DNA of 64,000 bases from Membranipora membranacea (lineage: Eukaryota; Bryozoa; Gymnolaemata; Cheilostomatida; Membraniporidae): the NCBI GenBank assembly GCA_914767715.1, contig OU612074.1:12448062-12512061 (forward strand), given 5' to 3'. Of the stretch, positions 12,200-23,987 are shown piece by piece. Within the stretch, counting starts at the first letter, position 1. Every line of letters starts with the position of its first letter. The translations under genes were made by a program, and so were the position numbers. The notes beneath the pieces are model-generated. The model was not told where the DNA came from. It was given only the letters and a program-made list of their open reading frames with translations, and ran no database searches.

Positions 12200-15100
12200 T
12201 TATCTAAGATTTCCTAGGATTTTCTCTCTGAATGAGTTAGGGTTCGGTGTTGGCTTGGTCCTGTTTGGTCTCTGTGTTCTTGGACGCCTTGGTCGCCTTG
12301 TTGGTCTTGGTCTTGGTCGTCGTCGCATGGGAGTAGGACAGTCATTGAATCTCCTGCAGCCCCTTCCATTGGGTTTCCTTTGACATCTTTTGGGACAAGG
12401 CTGGAAAAGATTATTTGATGATCAAATTATTCAATGATATATAGGCGTAGATACGTTATGCTCTATTTGTGAGGGCTGTTTCAAACTTACAATAGAGTAT
12501 AATAACAATCACAATCAGTTTAGGTTTTTTTAGTTAGCTACCATGTGTTTCAAGGAAACTTCTAAAATCAAAATCATGCTGGTCTCGAATCATTGCATCC
12601 GTATTGAAGAGATATTGATGGGAGACTTACATGTTGAGTTCGTGGCCTTGTAGTTGTTGTAGTAGTTGTAGTAGTTGTGGTAGTCGTTGTTGTTGGGATT
12701 CTAGGGGCTGTTGGTGGATTGGTAGGAGCAGGCGGGGCTGTGACAAGTATTGTGGTTGTTGGTAGGGTTGTTGTAGTAGTTGTAGTCGTTGTTGTGGTGG
12801 TTGTTGTAGTTGTTGGCGGTATGGGTTCATGGTTTCCTACTCCGTTGCCATTACCAGCTGTTGAGTTGAAATTGTTCAAACCGTTGAACTGTCCGTTACT
12901 GTTACTTCCCAGATTAGCTCCTCCTGTTGTTACAAACAAGTAAATGAAGACAACTTGGAGCAATAGCAAGAATTAACATGAATTCATATTTGTAATAAAT
13001 ACTTGAATACTGTACGACGTTGATCACTGCTGGTGATGCAATGTATGTTATTCTACATAATAAATATGACTGGTTGTTCCCCAATATTTGACTGCTTTAC
13101 AAGTGTTAAAGAGCAGCATAATCGATGGCAATACACAAAAAAACTAGCTGGATGAAACATTTACTACTTTGGTCACACCAATCATATATTCTTATTCCAC
13201 GTATGAAATATGTGTGATTTAGCGACATTAATTATTAGTTCTCTCTGAGAGTAGCGGCCATATGGGTAATTTCGTCGGAGAGAATTATTCAAGTTTTATT
13301 GTTACTGCTACAGGAAATCACAATCTCTTCTATAGGGATTACACTGTAACAGAAAAAATGGCCGATTCTGTGAACTCATTTGGGATATTATGATATAATT
13401 TTACATACCATTGTCATTTCCTGCAATGCTCAGTATGTTGTTGACACCGTTGCCGATACCGTTAAAGTCGCCTGTATTTGCTTGCCCATTTCCGTTACCA
13501 GCTGTGGAATTCCTTCAAAGTAAACACAACTTTATTATCAGTATGTGGCAATTGCCCTGTCTCCTCAGCGCTGTCTTCCTACTGATTTGTCTTGGACATA
13601 AAATTTTAATTTCAGTATAACTGGTGACTGATGTCAAAATTGTAAGCGCAATGTATAAATCGCTAAGCTTCATTCCTTTGCCATGCTCTACCATGTCTAG
13701 CATCTAGAGAAATGTGTGTGTTTTGATTCAAGGGGGGAGGGTTTGGAACTATATTTGCTACTCTATTACTAGCTGAGTTACGATCTATCTACAGGGTTCT
13801 TAATCATTGCAATAGAATGGAACGAAAGCTTCAACCTGCTTCATTTATCACTGTTAATAGTTTTAAAACTTACTGATTGTTATTGCCATTCAGCACACCG
13901 TTACCATCTCCAATATTGCGATTTCCATTGTCATTACCTGCTGCTCCCTTTTGATAGAAAGATAGGGAATTATGTATTTTAATAACATAAACAAAAATGT
14001 TTTACTTTGTTACATTGCCGTTTTTTAAAAATCATTGAAACTTTATTGTCTGGCGTGCCTTATTAGTCAGTTAATAATTATCCTAAATTAATTAAAGTGC
14101 ACTCGAACCCTGACAATTTTCCCTCGGTCTATGGGATCGAGATCAAGAGGGTGGCTGATGACATAGGCAAGCTTGGTTGCAGCCACACACATTTGCACAA
14201 GCTTAGGTCTTGGCCGTTTAGGAGGTTTAGGATCTAAAGGACCTGAACACATTATAATTACCAATGGCTTTGTTATTGCATTATTACTGATTTCCAATAA
14301 TAATCTTTTTGACCACAACTGATTTAGTCTGAGCCCCCCAGACTTTTGCCCCTCGTCCGACGGCCCCCGGGCGAGAGAAAGTCTGAGAACAATGCAGGAT
14401 CTTGCTGGAGTTGTCTGCCCTTGAGTGTTATAAGTTAATCAAGGGGAGCACTAAAACTGCAATATCTATTGATTTCTATTCATGCCACCTACTATATTGC
14501 TCCAGGTATGAGAGTTTTCCAGTCAGACTCTGGGAAAAATAGCCTCATGTTTGGGAAATACCAATGAGCAGAGATATTCACTGCCAAGTAGTGAAGAAAA
14601 TGTCAGCCAGAATTTCTTTCATTTTGAATAAGGTCGGTCATTCATGACATTGACAAAAGGTCATATAATGTGTATTATTGGACCCTAGGCTATATGAAGT
14701 AAGATTAATGTAGAAGTAATGAGAGGAAAAATCCAAGCATATCCTGCAAAGTGCATAGACTACAACTGATTAAAAATCAGATGTTTTGTCACACTCCACA
14801 TCTCGAAGCATGGGCGGCAAAATTCTGGTGGTGGTGGGGCCGCAATATCTGTGCCTGGTTGCTCTCTGTTTGCAGGCCGATCAGCGCACACCTGGGGGCC
14901 AACCAAACCCGAGTAGGCGATGGACAACAGTGGGATTCGAACCCTCAATCTTCAGCGTTTGCATGCTGAAGGCACGGCGCTCTAACCAACTGAGCCACCT
15001 CCTACTCCTACAACTGGTCACATTCACCTAACAAAGTAACAGGTTCAGTAATATGTTGTGATATATGCTGTATACCATATCAACTAGACCAAATTTGGTC

Positions 15101-16759
15101 CATTTGCCTGCATTCTGAGTTGCTCCTGATCCACTGGTCATGCCTGGAAGGGAGCAATCGGATAAAACTTGATCTGCATGCAAACTGTGATTGATTGATG
15201 ATTACTTTATTAATCAATCTGAATACATTGAAAATATATATAATTGATCTGATCTACATAATAAAAATTTGGTGTTGTCATCAAAATCAATTATAAAATT
15301 CATTAAAAATCATCAAAACCCTTCATTCTTCTGTTGACATGGTCTGATTTGTCTGATATGGACATTGATCGGTCAAAATAAAGTTAAATGCAAAAAAAAA
15401 TCATTAAAACTTGATCTGCATGTGAACTGACCTGTGTATTGTTGTTTCCGTTCTGTACCCCGTTCAGGTCTCCTATGTTACCGTTACCGTTTCCATTTCC
15501 AAAGAATCCTTGACTGTTACTGTTCCCATTGTCATTACCATTATCACTTCCTGTTAGGATAGGGAAACAATTAACAGACAGTCTCAGAGTAATGGATTGA
15601 AAATCCATATCGCTGCCCTATCTAATATCGCTGCCCTATCTAATATCGCTGCCCTATCTATCGAATATCTATATTACTACCTTACTTTAGACTTGTTCCC
15701 ATCGTTGTCTCATGAAAATTATCATTGATGCCAAAATACAGACCATTCTATGGTTCAATTAAGAGAATTGATAGCGGCGAGGGTAATATTCAGTTTTGAA
15801 GCAATATCACATAGCTTACCAAATCTACGGTAACGACCCAATATCACATAGCTTACCAAATCTACTGTAACGACCCAATATCACATAGCTTACCAAATCT
15901 ACTGTAACAACCCAATATCACATAGCTTACCAAATCTACTGTAACAACCCAATATCACATAGCTTACCAAATCTACTGTAACAACCCAATATCACATAGC
16001 TTACCAAATCTACTGTAACGACCCAATATCACATAGCTTACCAAATCTACGGTAACGACCCAATATCACATAGCTTACCAAATCTACTGTAACAACCCAA
16101 TATCACATAGCTTACCAAATCTACTGTAACAACCCAATATCACATAGCTTACCAAATCTACTGTAACGACCCAATATCACATAGCTTACCAAATCTACTG
16201 TAACGACCCAACATCATTCAATTTCTGGAAACAATCTTGCACTGTTATATATATTATGTAATCTGAACTTCAGTAGGGCCGCTTGTTGCCCTGCTAGTTC
16301 AACTTATAGTGACTGGTGATCTGCACAGACATACCACTAACCTGTGTTGTTGTTGCCATTTTGATTACCAAATGTTCCTTCAACGTTCATTATCCCATTG
16401 CCATTACCATTTCCCTGAGCAACGACACCTGTACAAAACACAGAAACACACTGCGATGGAGAGCTTTGCAGGCAATTGGTTACCGTCCATGACAGTTCAG
16501 AACGCTTATCCCTCAAACTTTATTGTTTATTCCCATACACCATGTCCATGATTTCACAGGGTATAGAGAAAAAGATCGATGATTTTAAAGAAAAAGACAC
16601 AAATTACTACTGCCTTCTGCAGGTCTAGGTTGGGCTCTATTAACCACATTCCTGTCACATGACCTCTCTGTTGAGAGGAGGGAAGTAAATACCTTGGTAT
16701 ACTGCCAGCAGTAAGATCCCAAGCACCGCCAATTGCATTGTGCTCATACATCTTGCCAT
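12200..16759 (-). CDS. GN-B: secreted Gly/Asn-repeat protein with Thr-rich linker and Cys/Arg tail
   Basis: Seven coding exons (minus strand): 16693-16759, 16342-16428, 15432-15550, 13874-13947, 13409-13512, 12631-12923 and 12200-12400. Phases are 1,1,0,2,1,0 and the product is 314 residues. Signal peptide MARCMSTMQLAVLGILLLAV is encoded by exon 1. Residues 24 to about 165 are GN repeats. Two runs of about 15 threonines flank a proline segment (APPAPTNPPTAP), a mucin-like pattern that could be O-glycosylated. The tail (residues 249-314) starts with a four-Cys module, CPKRCQRKPNGRGC then FNDC, followed by Arg/Pro-rich sequence (MRRRPRPRPTRRPRRPR). Exon 2 has the same length (87 bp) and near-identical design as exon 2 of GN-C. 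Function inferred only: an extracellular structural or cation/anion-binding matrix protein. Confidence 0.85.
14790..15010 (-). repeat. tRNA-headed SINE, family 1
   Basis: Read on the minus strand, it begins with a tRNA-like A box (GGCTCAGTTGGTTAGAGCG) and B box (GGTTCGAATCC), then a body ending near GATGTGGAGTGTG. It is clearly homologous over its length to 38697-38925, and shares head and parts of the body with 28815-29000 and 61140-61345. It sits in a GN-B intron in the sense orientation of the gene. Confidence 0.75.
15607..15660. repeat. 18-bp tandem repeat, three copies
   Basis: Three perfect head-to-tail copies of atatcgctgccctatcta lie in the GN-B intron between exons 2 and 3, just upstream (in plus coordinates) of the larger 37-bp array. 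Confidence 0.9.
15802..16208. repeat. 37-bp tandem array, eleven copies, intronic
   Basis: Exactly eleven 37-bp units fill 407 bp. Copies differ at only a few positions (ctgtaac/cggtaac, aacgacc/aacaacc), indicating recent expansion. The unit core on the plus strand is atagcttaccaaatctac. On the transcribed (minus) strand each unit contains TTGGTAAGC, a near-consensus 5' splice site. The array lies entirely within the intron between exons 2 and 3 of GN-B. Confidence 0.95.
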
Positions 16760-17299
16760 CTTCCTGCGATAAATAAAATACTCTAGCTTGATGAACTTAT
16801 AGAGTGACAATGCTCCATATAGTAATTACTAATTTCATGCCTCTTCAGTATAAATACAAAAGAAAAATCAGCAATACCCGTACTTAAAGAGGTAAAAAAT
16901 TATCAAATCAGAAAAAAATGCAATTATTTCTGTTGTCTATGACTTACAAATAAAACATTGTATACTGTTAGTAAATTGCTATGATACTGTTTCAAAGATA
17001 GTGCTGCATAATGAATTTTCACTGGTCCATGTTATGTGAGACAGCAGCTAAGCTTCAACTGTTGTGTATATGTATATATATATTTGTATATATGTCCGTA
17101 TGCTACAACAGCTGATGTTTATTTATAAAGCATCATTATGTCAATGTTCTAACTGTATATGATGTTTTATTTACAAGTCTAGCCAACAGAAATGGTTACA
17201 AAAACATGATATTGCTTCTTTTACTTTTCATTTGTATATGCACCTATATATCAAGTAAGTATGTCAAAATAAGCAAGCACGGATATGTAGACAACTTAC

Positions 17300-17400
17300 T
17301 TCCAAAATATACGGATGCTGGATAAAAGAAATGACGATGTGGAAGGAGACCAGCTCCGATAGACAACCTGCAGTCTTGTGACTCTATCCTCAAGTTCTTC
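17300..17400 (-). promoter_or_regulatory. probable non-coding leader exon of GN-B
   Basis: The ATG exon of GN-B starts only 4 bp upstream of the ATG after an acceptor (TTATCGCAG), so a leader exon must lie upstream. A good donor (TTGGAA|GTAAGTTG, exon end 17300) follows sequence containing GGAGCTGGTCTCC at about 17346-17358, a 13-mer also found in the leader of GN-C. The 5' limit is approximate and no TATA box is evident. Confidence 0.45.
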
Positions 17401-20387
17401 TAAAATTCAGTTCTCAAACTCAATACCAACAAGACTCTTTACCCGTCACACAATGATACTCAATGATAAATGACATCATTAAGGGCATTAAATGTCATTA
17501 ACATCAATAATCTCAGAGGATATGAATAAAAAACATGTGAATCTGATAATTCTCGAGATTTAAACCAAAAAGGGGCTAATCTATGGTTTTATGAGCAAGA
17601 TAAGCTTGTGGTTGAGATAGTTTTAATTACTGTTTTGGACCTCAATTTATTGATTTGTTATGATTTAATTCAATTATTTTGCATAGAGTCATCCTGTCAG
17701 TAAAGGATACGCCCTTATTACATGAATGCAATATTTTGGAAAATTACATGTTGAAAAGTTTTGCGGCCATCGGTGGCAGATTAAAACTGTGTTCTAATCT
17801 CTGTAATCCTGAAATGATAACTCTAATCTGCCCATAAAAAACAGCTGTTTTAGGGCATGAAACATAAAAATGTAACAATCCAGGCCGCACCATAAACCAA
17901 AATGTGCATTTAAGACTTGAATATGTACGTCAATGTTCTACTCAAATGTCTCCCAGCTCCCTTTTTCTAGCGAGGGATCAAAAATCCGCATAAAAATTTC
18001 CGCTACAGATAATTATGAGACAAGCTATCTGAAGAACTTTTTGCTTTTGAGGGACTTGATTTCATTACCACAGACGCACAGACCAGTTTTTATTGACTTG
18101 GTATCACAATTTTTAAAATTTCTCTGTATCCGTTCCCAAAAAACGAGGGCAAGAAAATTGACACCATCCATTTGGGCTTGATACTATATAATCACATGAT
18201 GATAGTTAGATTTCTCATTGCAGATAAGCTAGAGTGTTGTTTGATCAGAAGTGAAAGAACTCAACATCAATTTTGGTTGTGTCAAGAAGAACCACCTCCA
18301 TAGGGCTGCTTCCTGGATCGGAGATCCCTGTTTCTGGTGCTGAAAACATTACCCATGCCTATGCATCATGGCAGAATTTCAGAACCCTTTCTCTCGAGGT
18401 AGAATGTTGAGACAAAAAAACCAAGGCAAGATATCTGTAAAATAAGATAAGATTTATTTCACCCTCACATAAAGCATTGAATAAATGTTCTAAAATGGAA
18501 GTAGTTTGAAATTCTGTGGCAATTAACTTATGACAACACTTCCATAAAAAAATAATTCAGAACAAATAAAGGACAAAGCATTGGAAAGTATACTTGATGT
18601 AAAGCGATTCAATTATGTGTAATGGCAGGCTTACACAGTCATGTCACAAACGGCTGTCACACTCGATGTTACGGTGAAGACAAATCCCAAGTATGTTGCA
18701 GCAATGCATATTCGCAGCAGGGAGTTTGGTCCCAAACCCCCTGTTCGCAGGCAGACAGATAAGCGGATTTGTTGTATTCTTCTCTTGTTACAGAGTAAGA
18801 CAACTATCTTTTGGACCTTTACCCAAAAGGAAGAATCACCTTTTTCACTGGTTTAAAAGCTCCGCTGTTCCGCAAATATATAAATAATGAACAAAAATAC
18901 TTATGCTTATCTGTGCAAAGTAATTAGCAAAAATTTTTTATCTTTAACCAACCTGCTAATTCAAAAATATTGACAAATTCAACTTAACCTACATCTTTGA
19001 TTGAAAATCAAATAAAATAGCTGGGAAAAATTTCAACCGCCTCCGTTTACATTTCTATTTTTCAATCATATATATGCTATCCCCAAATGGACACACTAAG
19101 GAGGAGGAAAATGTAACATTTCAGACAGAATATTGGTCCTTTCAGCCAAATCCAAATGCATCATGCTGCAACCTAATTCGGACTTTCCGTAATAAGGACA
19201 AATGTTCAATAAACTTCAAAGGTGTGAATTAGGTGCACTGACCCTTTAGACAAATTACAGTAAGTGTGCATGCAGCTAAAGCTACAACTGTCCAAGAATA
19301 TAACTTGATTATACTTCAATGGCTATTGCTGCCATGAGTGCTGCTGCCTCTATTTCCACGTTCTATGATTTTAGGATTAATATCAGATTCAGAAGCAATG
19401 TTGTGTCATCCGATGGCTGCCAACTTAATCCTTGATTCTGCGATTGACATTGAGTGAAATTATTATTGATGTACAAAATATTGCCAGGGTTGTAAGGACA
19501 ATGTTTGAACAAGACAAGCCCTTCCAACCTTAAGATGAAGAGATGCAAAAGGATCAATTAGCTTCAAAGTGTATTTGGTAAATACTAATGAATGCAATGG
19601 GGTTTTTCGGAGTAATCTCCCTTGATTATTTAAAGATGAGACAATACTTTTGCAAAGTTTTATATAAGCCATAAAGGAAGCAGATGAGACCTTTTGCTGT
19701 AAAAGCTCCTCGGTTACTGCCAACTACAATTGATATTTTTATTCGGTAATCCAAAAATCTGATCTATATGCTGAAGTAAAAAAGATCAGAAAATCTTAAT
19801 TTTTAATACAATTAAAATTAAATAATAATACATTGAATTATAAAAACCTGATCAATCACAATGAAATTCAGTGTCAGGAAGGGAAGGTAGGGGTCATGAA
19901 ATATACAGCTAAATTTTTTTTGCAAAAAAAGTCTATATAAATATTAAGTTATTGTATTAAATATAGAATTGTTTTGTATTACAATAACATAAAATATATA
20001 TATGTGATACTGAATTTTTTTTCTGCAATCAATGCATTCAGGATGGATTTATATAATATTCAAAATTCATAGCTGGAATATTATTATTTCCCTTTATTTT
20101 AATGATATATTATTTATTATATTATATAATATAATAAATATCAAATTATATTCGCAGTCAATTTTTGTCTCATAAAGTGGGTCAGCATACTCCGCCTATG
20201 AAATTACCCTCATTTTGTTTCTTTCTTAATTTCCCTGGCTGCCAGACCAAAAAGTGTGATCTGCTCCAATGATAGCTTATATAAAAAAGTGCAAATTTAT
20301 GGTCTCATCTGTTTAGCGCCCCCTATAATAAAGGACAACTCCTGACACAACCCCATTGTTTAATACTGAGATTACATTATTTTCTGA
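17400..20387. other. spacer between GN-B and GN-C
   Basis: No exon is supported. Stretches at about 18945-19245 resemble a diverged copy of the pogo-like MITE seen at 47325 and 56330. The segment 19740-20160 is very AT-rich and would carry poly(A) signals for GN-C (TTTATT words on the plus strand near 20094 and 20112). Confidence 0.45.
18945..19245. repeat. diverged copy of a pogo/Tigger-like MITE
   Basis: It shares ctgctaattcaaa at one end, ggtcctttcagccaaatc internally and gtgtgaattaggtgcactg at the other end with the better-preserved elements at 47325-47487 and 56330-56507. Divergence is high. Confidence 0.4.
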
Positions 20388-23300
20388 CTAAAAGAAAACA
20401 ATTCTATTGTTGCGACCATTGTTTTGTCCATTGCGACCATTGTTTTGTCCGTTGAGACCACTGTTTTGTCCGTTGCGGCCATTGTTTTGTCTGTTGCGAC
20501 CGTTAATGCGTCTGTTGTTGCGTCCATTGTTGCGTCCGTTGTTGCGTCCTACTGGACAGCCCAATCTCCTGCACCCTCTTGCATTACGATTCCTGTTGCA
20601 TCTTCTTGGACATGTCTACAAGTGCAGCATGGGAGTTAATAAAAATTTGCAGTGACACAACACGCAACATACATAGCATTGAATGCTCACATTAATATAA
20701 TCCAGCAGTTTGTCAAGCGGCATGTGTAAATATGGTTCTTCCACGAAGCATCCAAACAAAGCCACTACTATGTCTATAGTCTATATGTGACCGCTTGCTT
20801 GAGCGCAAAAAAAATGACCATGTGGTTGTCTTAGATGAGTGTCATAGGGTTGTAGCATCTGGTACAAGATAATAATATTGGTGTCGTGGCATCAGAACTG
20901 AGTAGAAGATTGGATGCAATTCACAACAGATATTCGATCTGTACTTATTTTCAGTGTGGGTTCATGTATATGATGCTGGCTAATTAGGCATAACTTTGCC
21001 ATGAATTACGAACAAACTCAGATTTAGAATCCTGAGAGCTATCACATGAAAAGACTCAATGATGGTCGACAGAGATTGGAGACGTATGTATTATGACTTA
21101 CAAATCTAGTAGTGACAACAGGTGCAGCCGTAGTTGGTGGGTTAGTTGGTGGTGCTGGTGGTGTAAATGTAACAGCTGCTGTTGATACTGTTATTGTTTG
21201 TGTTGTTGTTGTTGGAGTCGTTGTTGTTGTTGTTGTTGTTGTGGTAGTATCCTTATTACCTTGACCGTTACCATTGCCAGCATTGGAGTCATAATTATCT
21301 ACACCATTGCCGTTGCCATTCAAATCATTGCTGTTCAAGATACCTGATAAAAATAGACAATTGACATTGGACACTCATCATATTCTTCATATTAAAATCT
21401 TGAAATTACACAGTGGTGAGGCCACAACTCCAAACTGTTAGGTGTTGCATAAATATTGCATGTGTGCATCGCTTCTCGGCCTATTGGCTAAGATCAAAGT
21501 GTCACTGCCGATGGCCGATTAGTGCCAGTTCAGTTTTGGCAGCTTGCTGCGCACTTATGATTAGGAGGTCCTCTATGGCCTCACCTCTAGGATGCATTCT
21601 AGTTTTCTAGAATGTATCACATTCTCCGTATGAGGATTAGGGCAGCCCAATCTTCAGTTTCTTAACAAACAGCAATATTGCATGTGTGCATTATAAAATC
21701 AGGCCCTCAGGCAGCTACTCATAATGAACGACACCTTGTGAAGAGTGGAGGTGAAACATTTACATAGCCATGGTCCTATATTTCTTATATTCAAAATGCT
21801 TCATTAATCAAAACTTTTTTGAAGAATTTGAAATGATAACATGACACCACTTCTCACTCACCATTCTCGTTTCCTGCGAAGCTTCCTCCAGTGTTACCCA
21901 CACCATTACCGTTACCATTCTCACTGCCCTCATTTCCTGAGCCGTTGTTGTTTCCTGCAGTAGACTCCCTTGATAAGAGCAAAAAACAGGTGGAGATAAT
22001 TACTAGAAACATTTTTAATGTTTTATTGTTTTATAATTATCCATTTTTAGAACTTATCTTTTTCTGCAAATCACTGATTCAGTTTTCAGCTTGCAAATTG
22101 TTGAAAGTGACATCTGAATAGCATCGACCATTGTTCATAGTTCTATAGGAAGTCTCATATTCCTACTTATCCTACTTACTGTGTAGTATGTACCACCTTA
22201 CACTTATAATAACTTTTTTATTCAAGTCATTTTTCTTTATCTATTTCAATATATGTGAGGTCAACAAGTTAACCTTTAAATTACTTTATTTATAAACTTT
22301 CAGAAAACCTCTATAAACGAATAAAAAAGTCAACCATTCAGATCAGGTTCAAAGTACAGTACTAAGTAAGCTCTTACTTGTTATCGCGCCCGTTTGCAAG
22401 GCCGTTGTTACTGCCTGAGTTGATATTACCATTGTCGTTACCAGCTAGAGAATCCATGTTATTCACTCCGTTAAAGTTACCATTATTAGATCCAGTGTTA
22501 TCGTTTCCGTTATCGAGACCTGCAGAGCCTCCGTCGTTACCTGACCCATTCTCATTGCCATTGCCAGCACCTGAGAAATAGATGAATTGAAATGTTTTAT
22601 CAGGGATACCTCAGTGGTGGAAGCGCCTTATTTGGGTTCACAAGTCCTGGTCTAGTACCACATGATTTGGCTGTTATGGGCCATTCACCCTAGCTGACCT
22701 GGAATGATAATTGGATAATGGGCCGGCACATTTTCAAAGCCTACAAATCTGAAATAGGGAATTAGAAGGTACGGAACGAAACAAACTAGTTACAAAAGAC
22801 CTACAGATTGCAGTGCAAAACAAAGGTAAGCCAGTATTACTTATTCTGAATCAAACTTTGTCAGTTCTTTCTAAAAAAGTGGAAATGACTTGACAGTTTT
22901 TGTTTGTGTCATCACATACACTTGCACATCGGTAGTGCAGCCATGGTAATCCTATGTCCTTTTTTGTTTCTGATCTTGGTTAGGCACTTAATAATCCATC
23001 AACACAAACAGAGAGGCGGGATTAGCATTCACTTGGCATGCTTATGCTAATCAAAACCTACCACTCACAGCAGAAAATGCCAACAAAATTCTCATGACCA
23101 TATTCACATATCTTTATCATAGTTATTGTATAATTTGCCAGAGTATAAATTTATTCTGGTCATTATCACAAGTCCAAGGACACCAACAATGAACTGCAAG
23201 GATTTGAAAAGGAAAACTGTGAATATACAATATGTATGAACTTACAATCCAGGCCCGTAGTTCTAAGGGCGGCAGGGAGGCACTGCCTTCGCCAGAATGA

Positions 23301-23987
23301 GAAATAAAGTGGCCTTTAATCGCTATAATTCAATAATCCATGTCAGAATCAACTCATCTGGAAATTCCTTGGCCCCCAGGATGAGCTTACAACATCACAC
23401 CTGGCGTATATAATTCGTACCCACAAGGATTTTTGCCTGATCAATTCCCTGGTTATTCTTGTTGGTTTAAAAAAAAACATATTAAGTATACGGATGGCTG
23501 TTATATTGTGTCTCATTTGATGCCTTACCTAAGTTTTTGTTGCCATTGTTATTACCAAATGTTCCGTCTTTGTTATCATGGCCATTTTCATTTCCATTTC
23601 CTTGAGCAACAATTCCTGCAAAGATATGTCGAATTATTTAGACAATTTTTCGGCATAAGAATGAGATTGATCATAAATTATTTAACTTGTAATCTGTCAA
23701 GATGAATGTTGTTGGGTGTTTCTACTCAAGTTCAAAACAGTCCAAAATAAGTGAAAACACATTTGAATCATCAAGACAAGGAAAAAAGGATTGATCCGAA
23801 ACCGGACAATAACGTTTGCTGTGACAAGCACGCCAGTCTTTTTTCCGTATCCCTATGCTATTCACATTTCATTTAACCACCAGCATTCCTGCAGCTGTTT
23901 GGAGAATCTGAAGAGAATGTACAATGGCATACCCGTAGAAAGAACCAGTGCTATGAATCCAAGTGTAATAAACATCCTCTGCCTCAT
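20388..23987 (-). CDS. GN-C: secreted Gly/Asn-repeat protein with Thr-rich linker and Cys/Arg/Asn tail
   Basis: Six coding exons (minus strand): 23933-23987, 23529-23615, 22378-22570, 21862-21968, 21102-21343 and 20388-20615. Phases are 1,1,2,1,0 and the product is 303 residues. Signal peptide MRQRMFITLGFIALVLS is followed by VAQGNGNENG and EGTFGN-like sequence shared with GN-B. GN repeats extend to about residue 180. A Thr run of about 11 and a PPAPPTNPPT segment follow. The tail begins with CPRRCNRNRNARGC then RRLGC, the same Cys module as GN-B. It ends in a distinctive array of RNNG/GQNNGRNG repeats rather than Arg/Pro. GN-B and GN-C are tandem paralogues; a secreted matrix role is inferred from composition. 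Confidence 0.85.
21452..21469 (+). repeat. target-site duplication, left copy
   Basis: The 18-mer aatattgcatgtgtgcat flanks the U2-headed SINE and recurs without mismatch at 21674-21691. Confidence 0.9.
21470..21673 (+). mobile_element. SINE with a U2 snRNA-derived head
   Basis: The 5' end (cgcttctcggcctattgg then ctaagatcaaagtgt) matches the first ~34 nt of U2 snRNA with about two differences, then diverges completely, so it is not a U2 gene. The body (gcctcacctctaggatgcat, ending near gggcagccc) is shared with the inverted copy at 29489-29681. A perfect 18-bp duplication flanks it, proving insertion by target-primed reverse transcription. SINEs with snRNA heads (SINEU) are known in other animals. 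The element lies in the last-but-one intron of GN-C, antisense to that gene. A recent insertion is likely because the duplication is intact. Confidence 0.9.
22600..22740 (+). repeat. probable degenerate SINE body
   Basis: The stretch gatttggctgttatggg then ccattcaccctagctgacctgg resembles part of the element at 30425-30705. The tRNA-like head is poorly preserved. It lies within a GN-C intron. Confidence 0.3.

Noticed and set aside
12677-12943. Plus-strand reading frame of almost pure valine and glycine
   Set aside because: It is the complement of the Thr-coding ACA/ACT runs of GN-B exon 6.
20407-20655. Plus-strand frames rich in Leu/Arg/Pro repeats
   Set aside because: They mirror the RNNG/GQNNG repeats of the GN-C tail on the other strand.
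21413-21610. A possible U2 snRNA gene
   Set aside because: Only the first ~34 nt match U2; the Sm site and stem-loops are missing, and an 18-bp duplication marks it as a retroposon.
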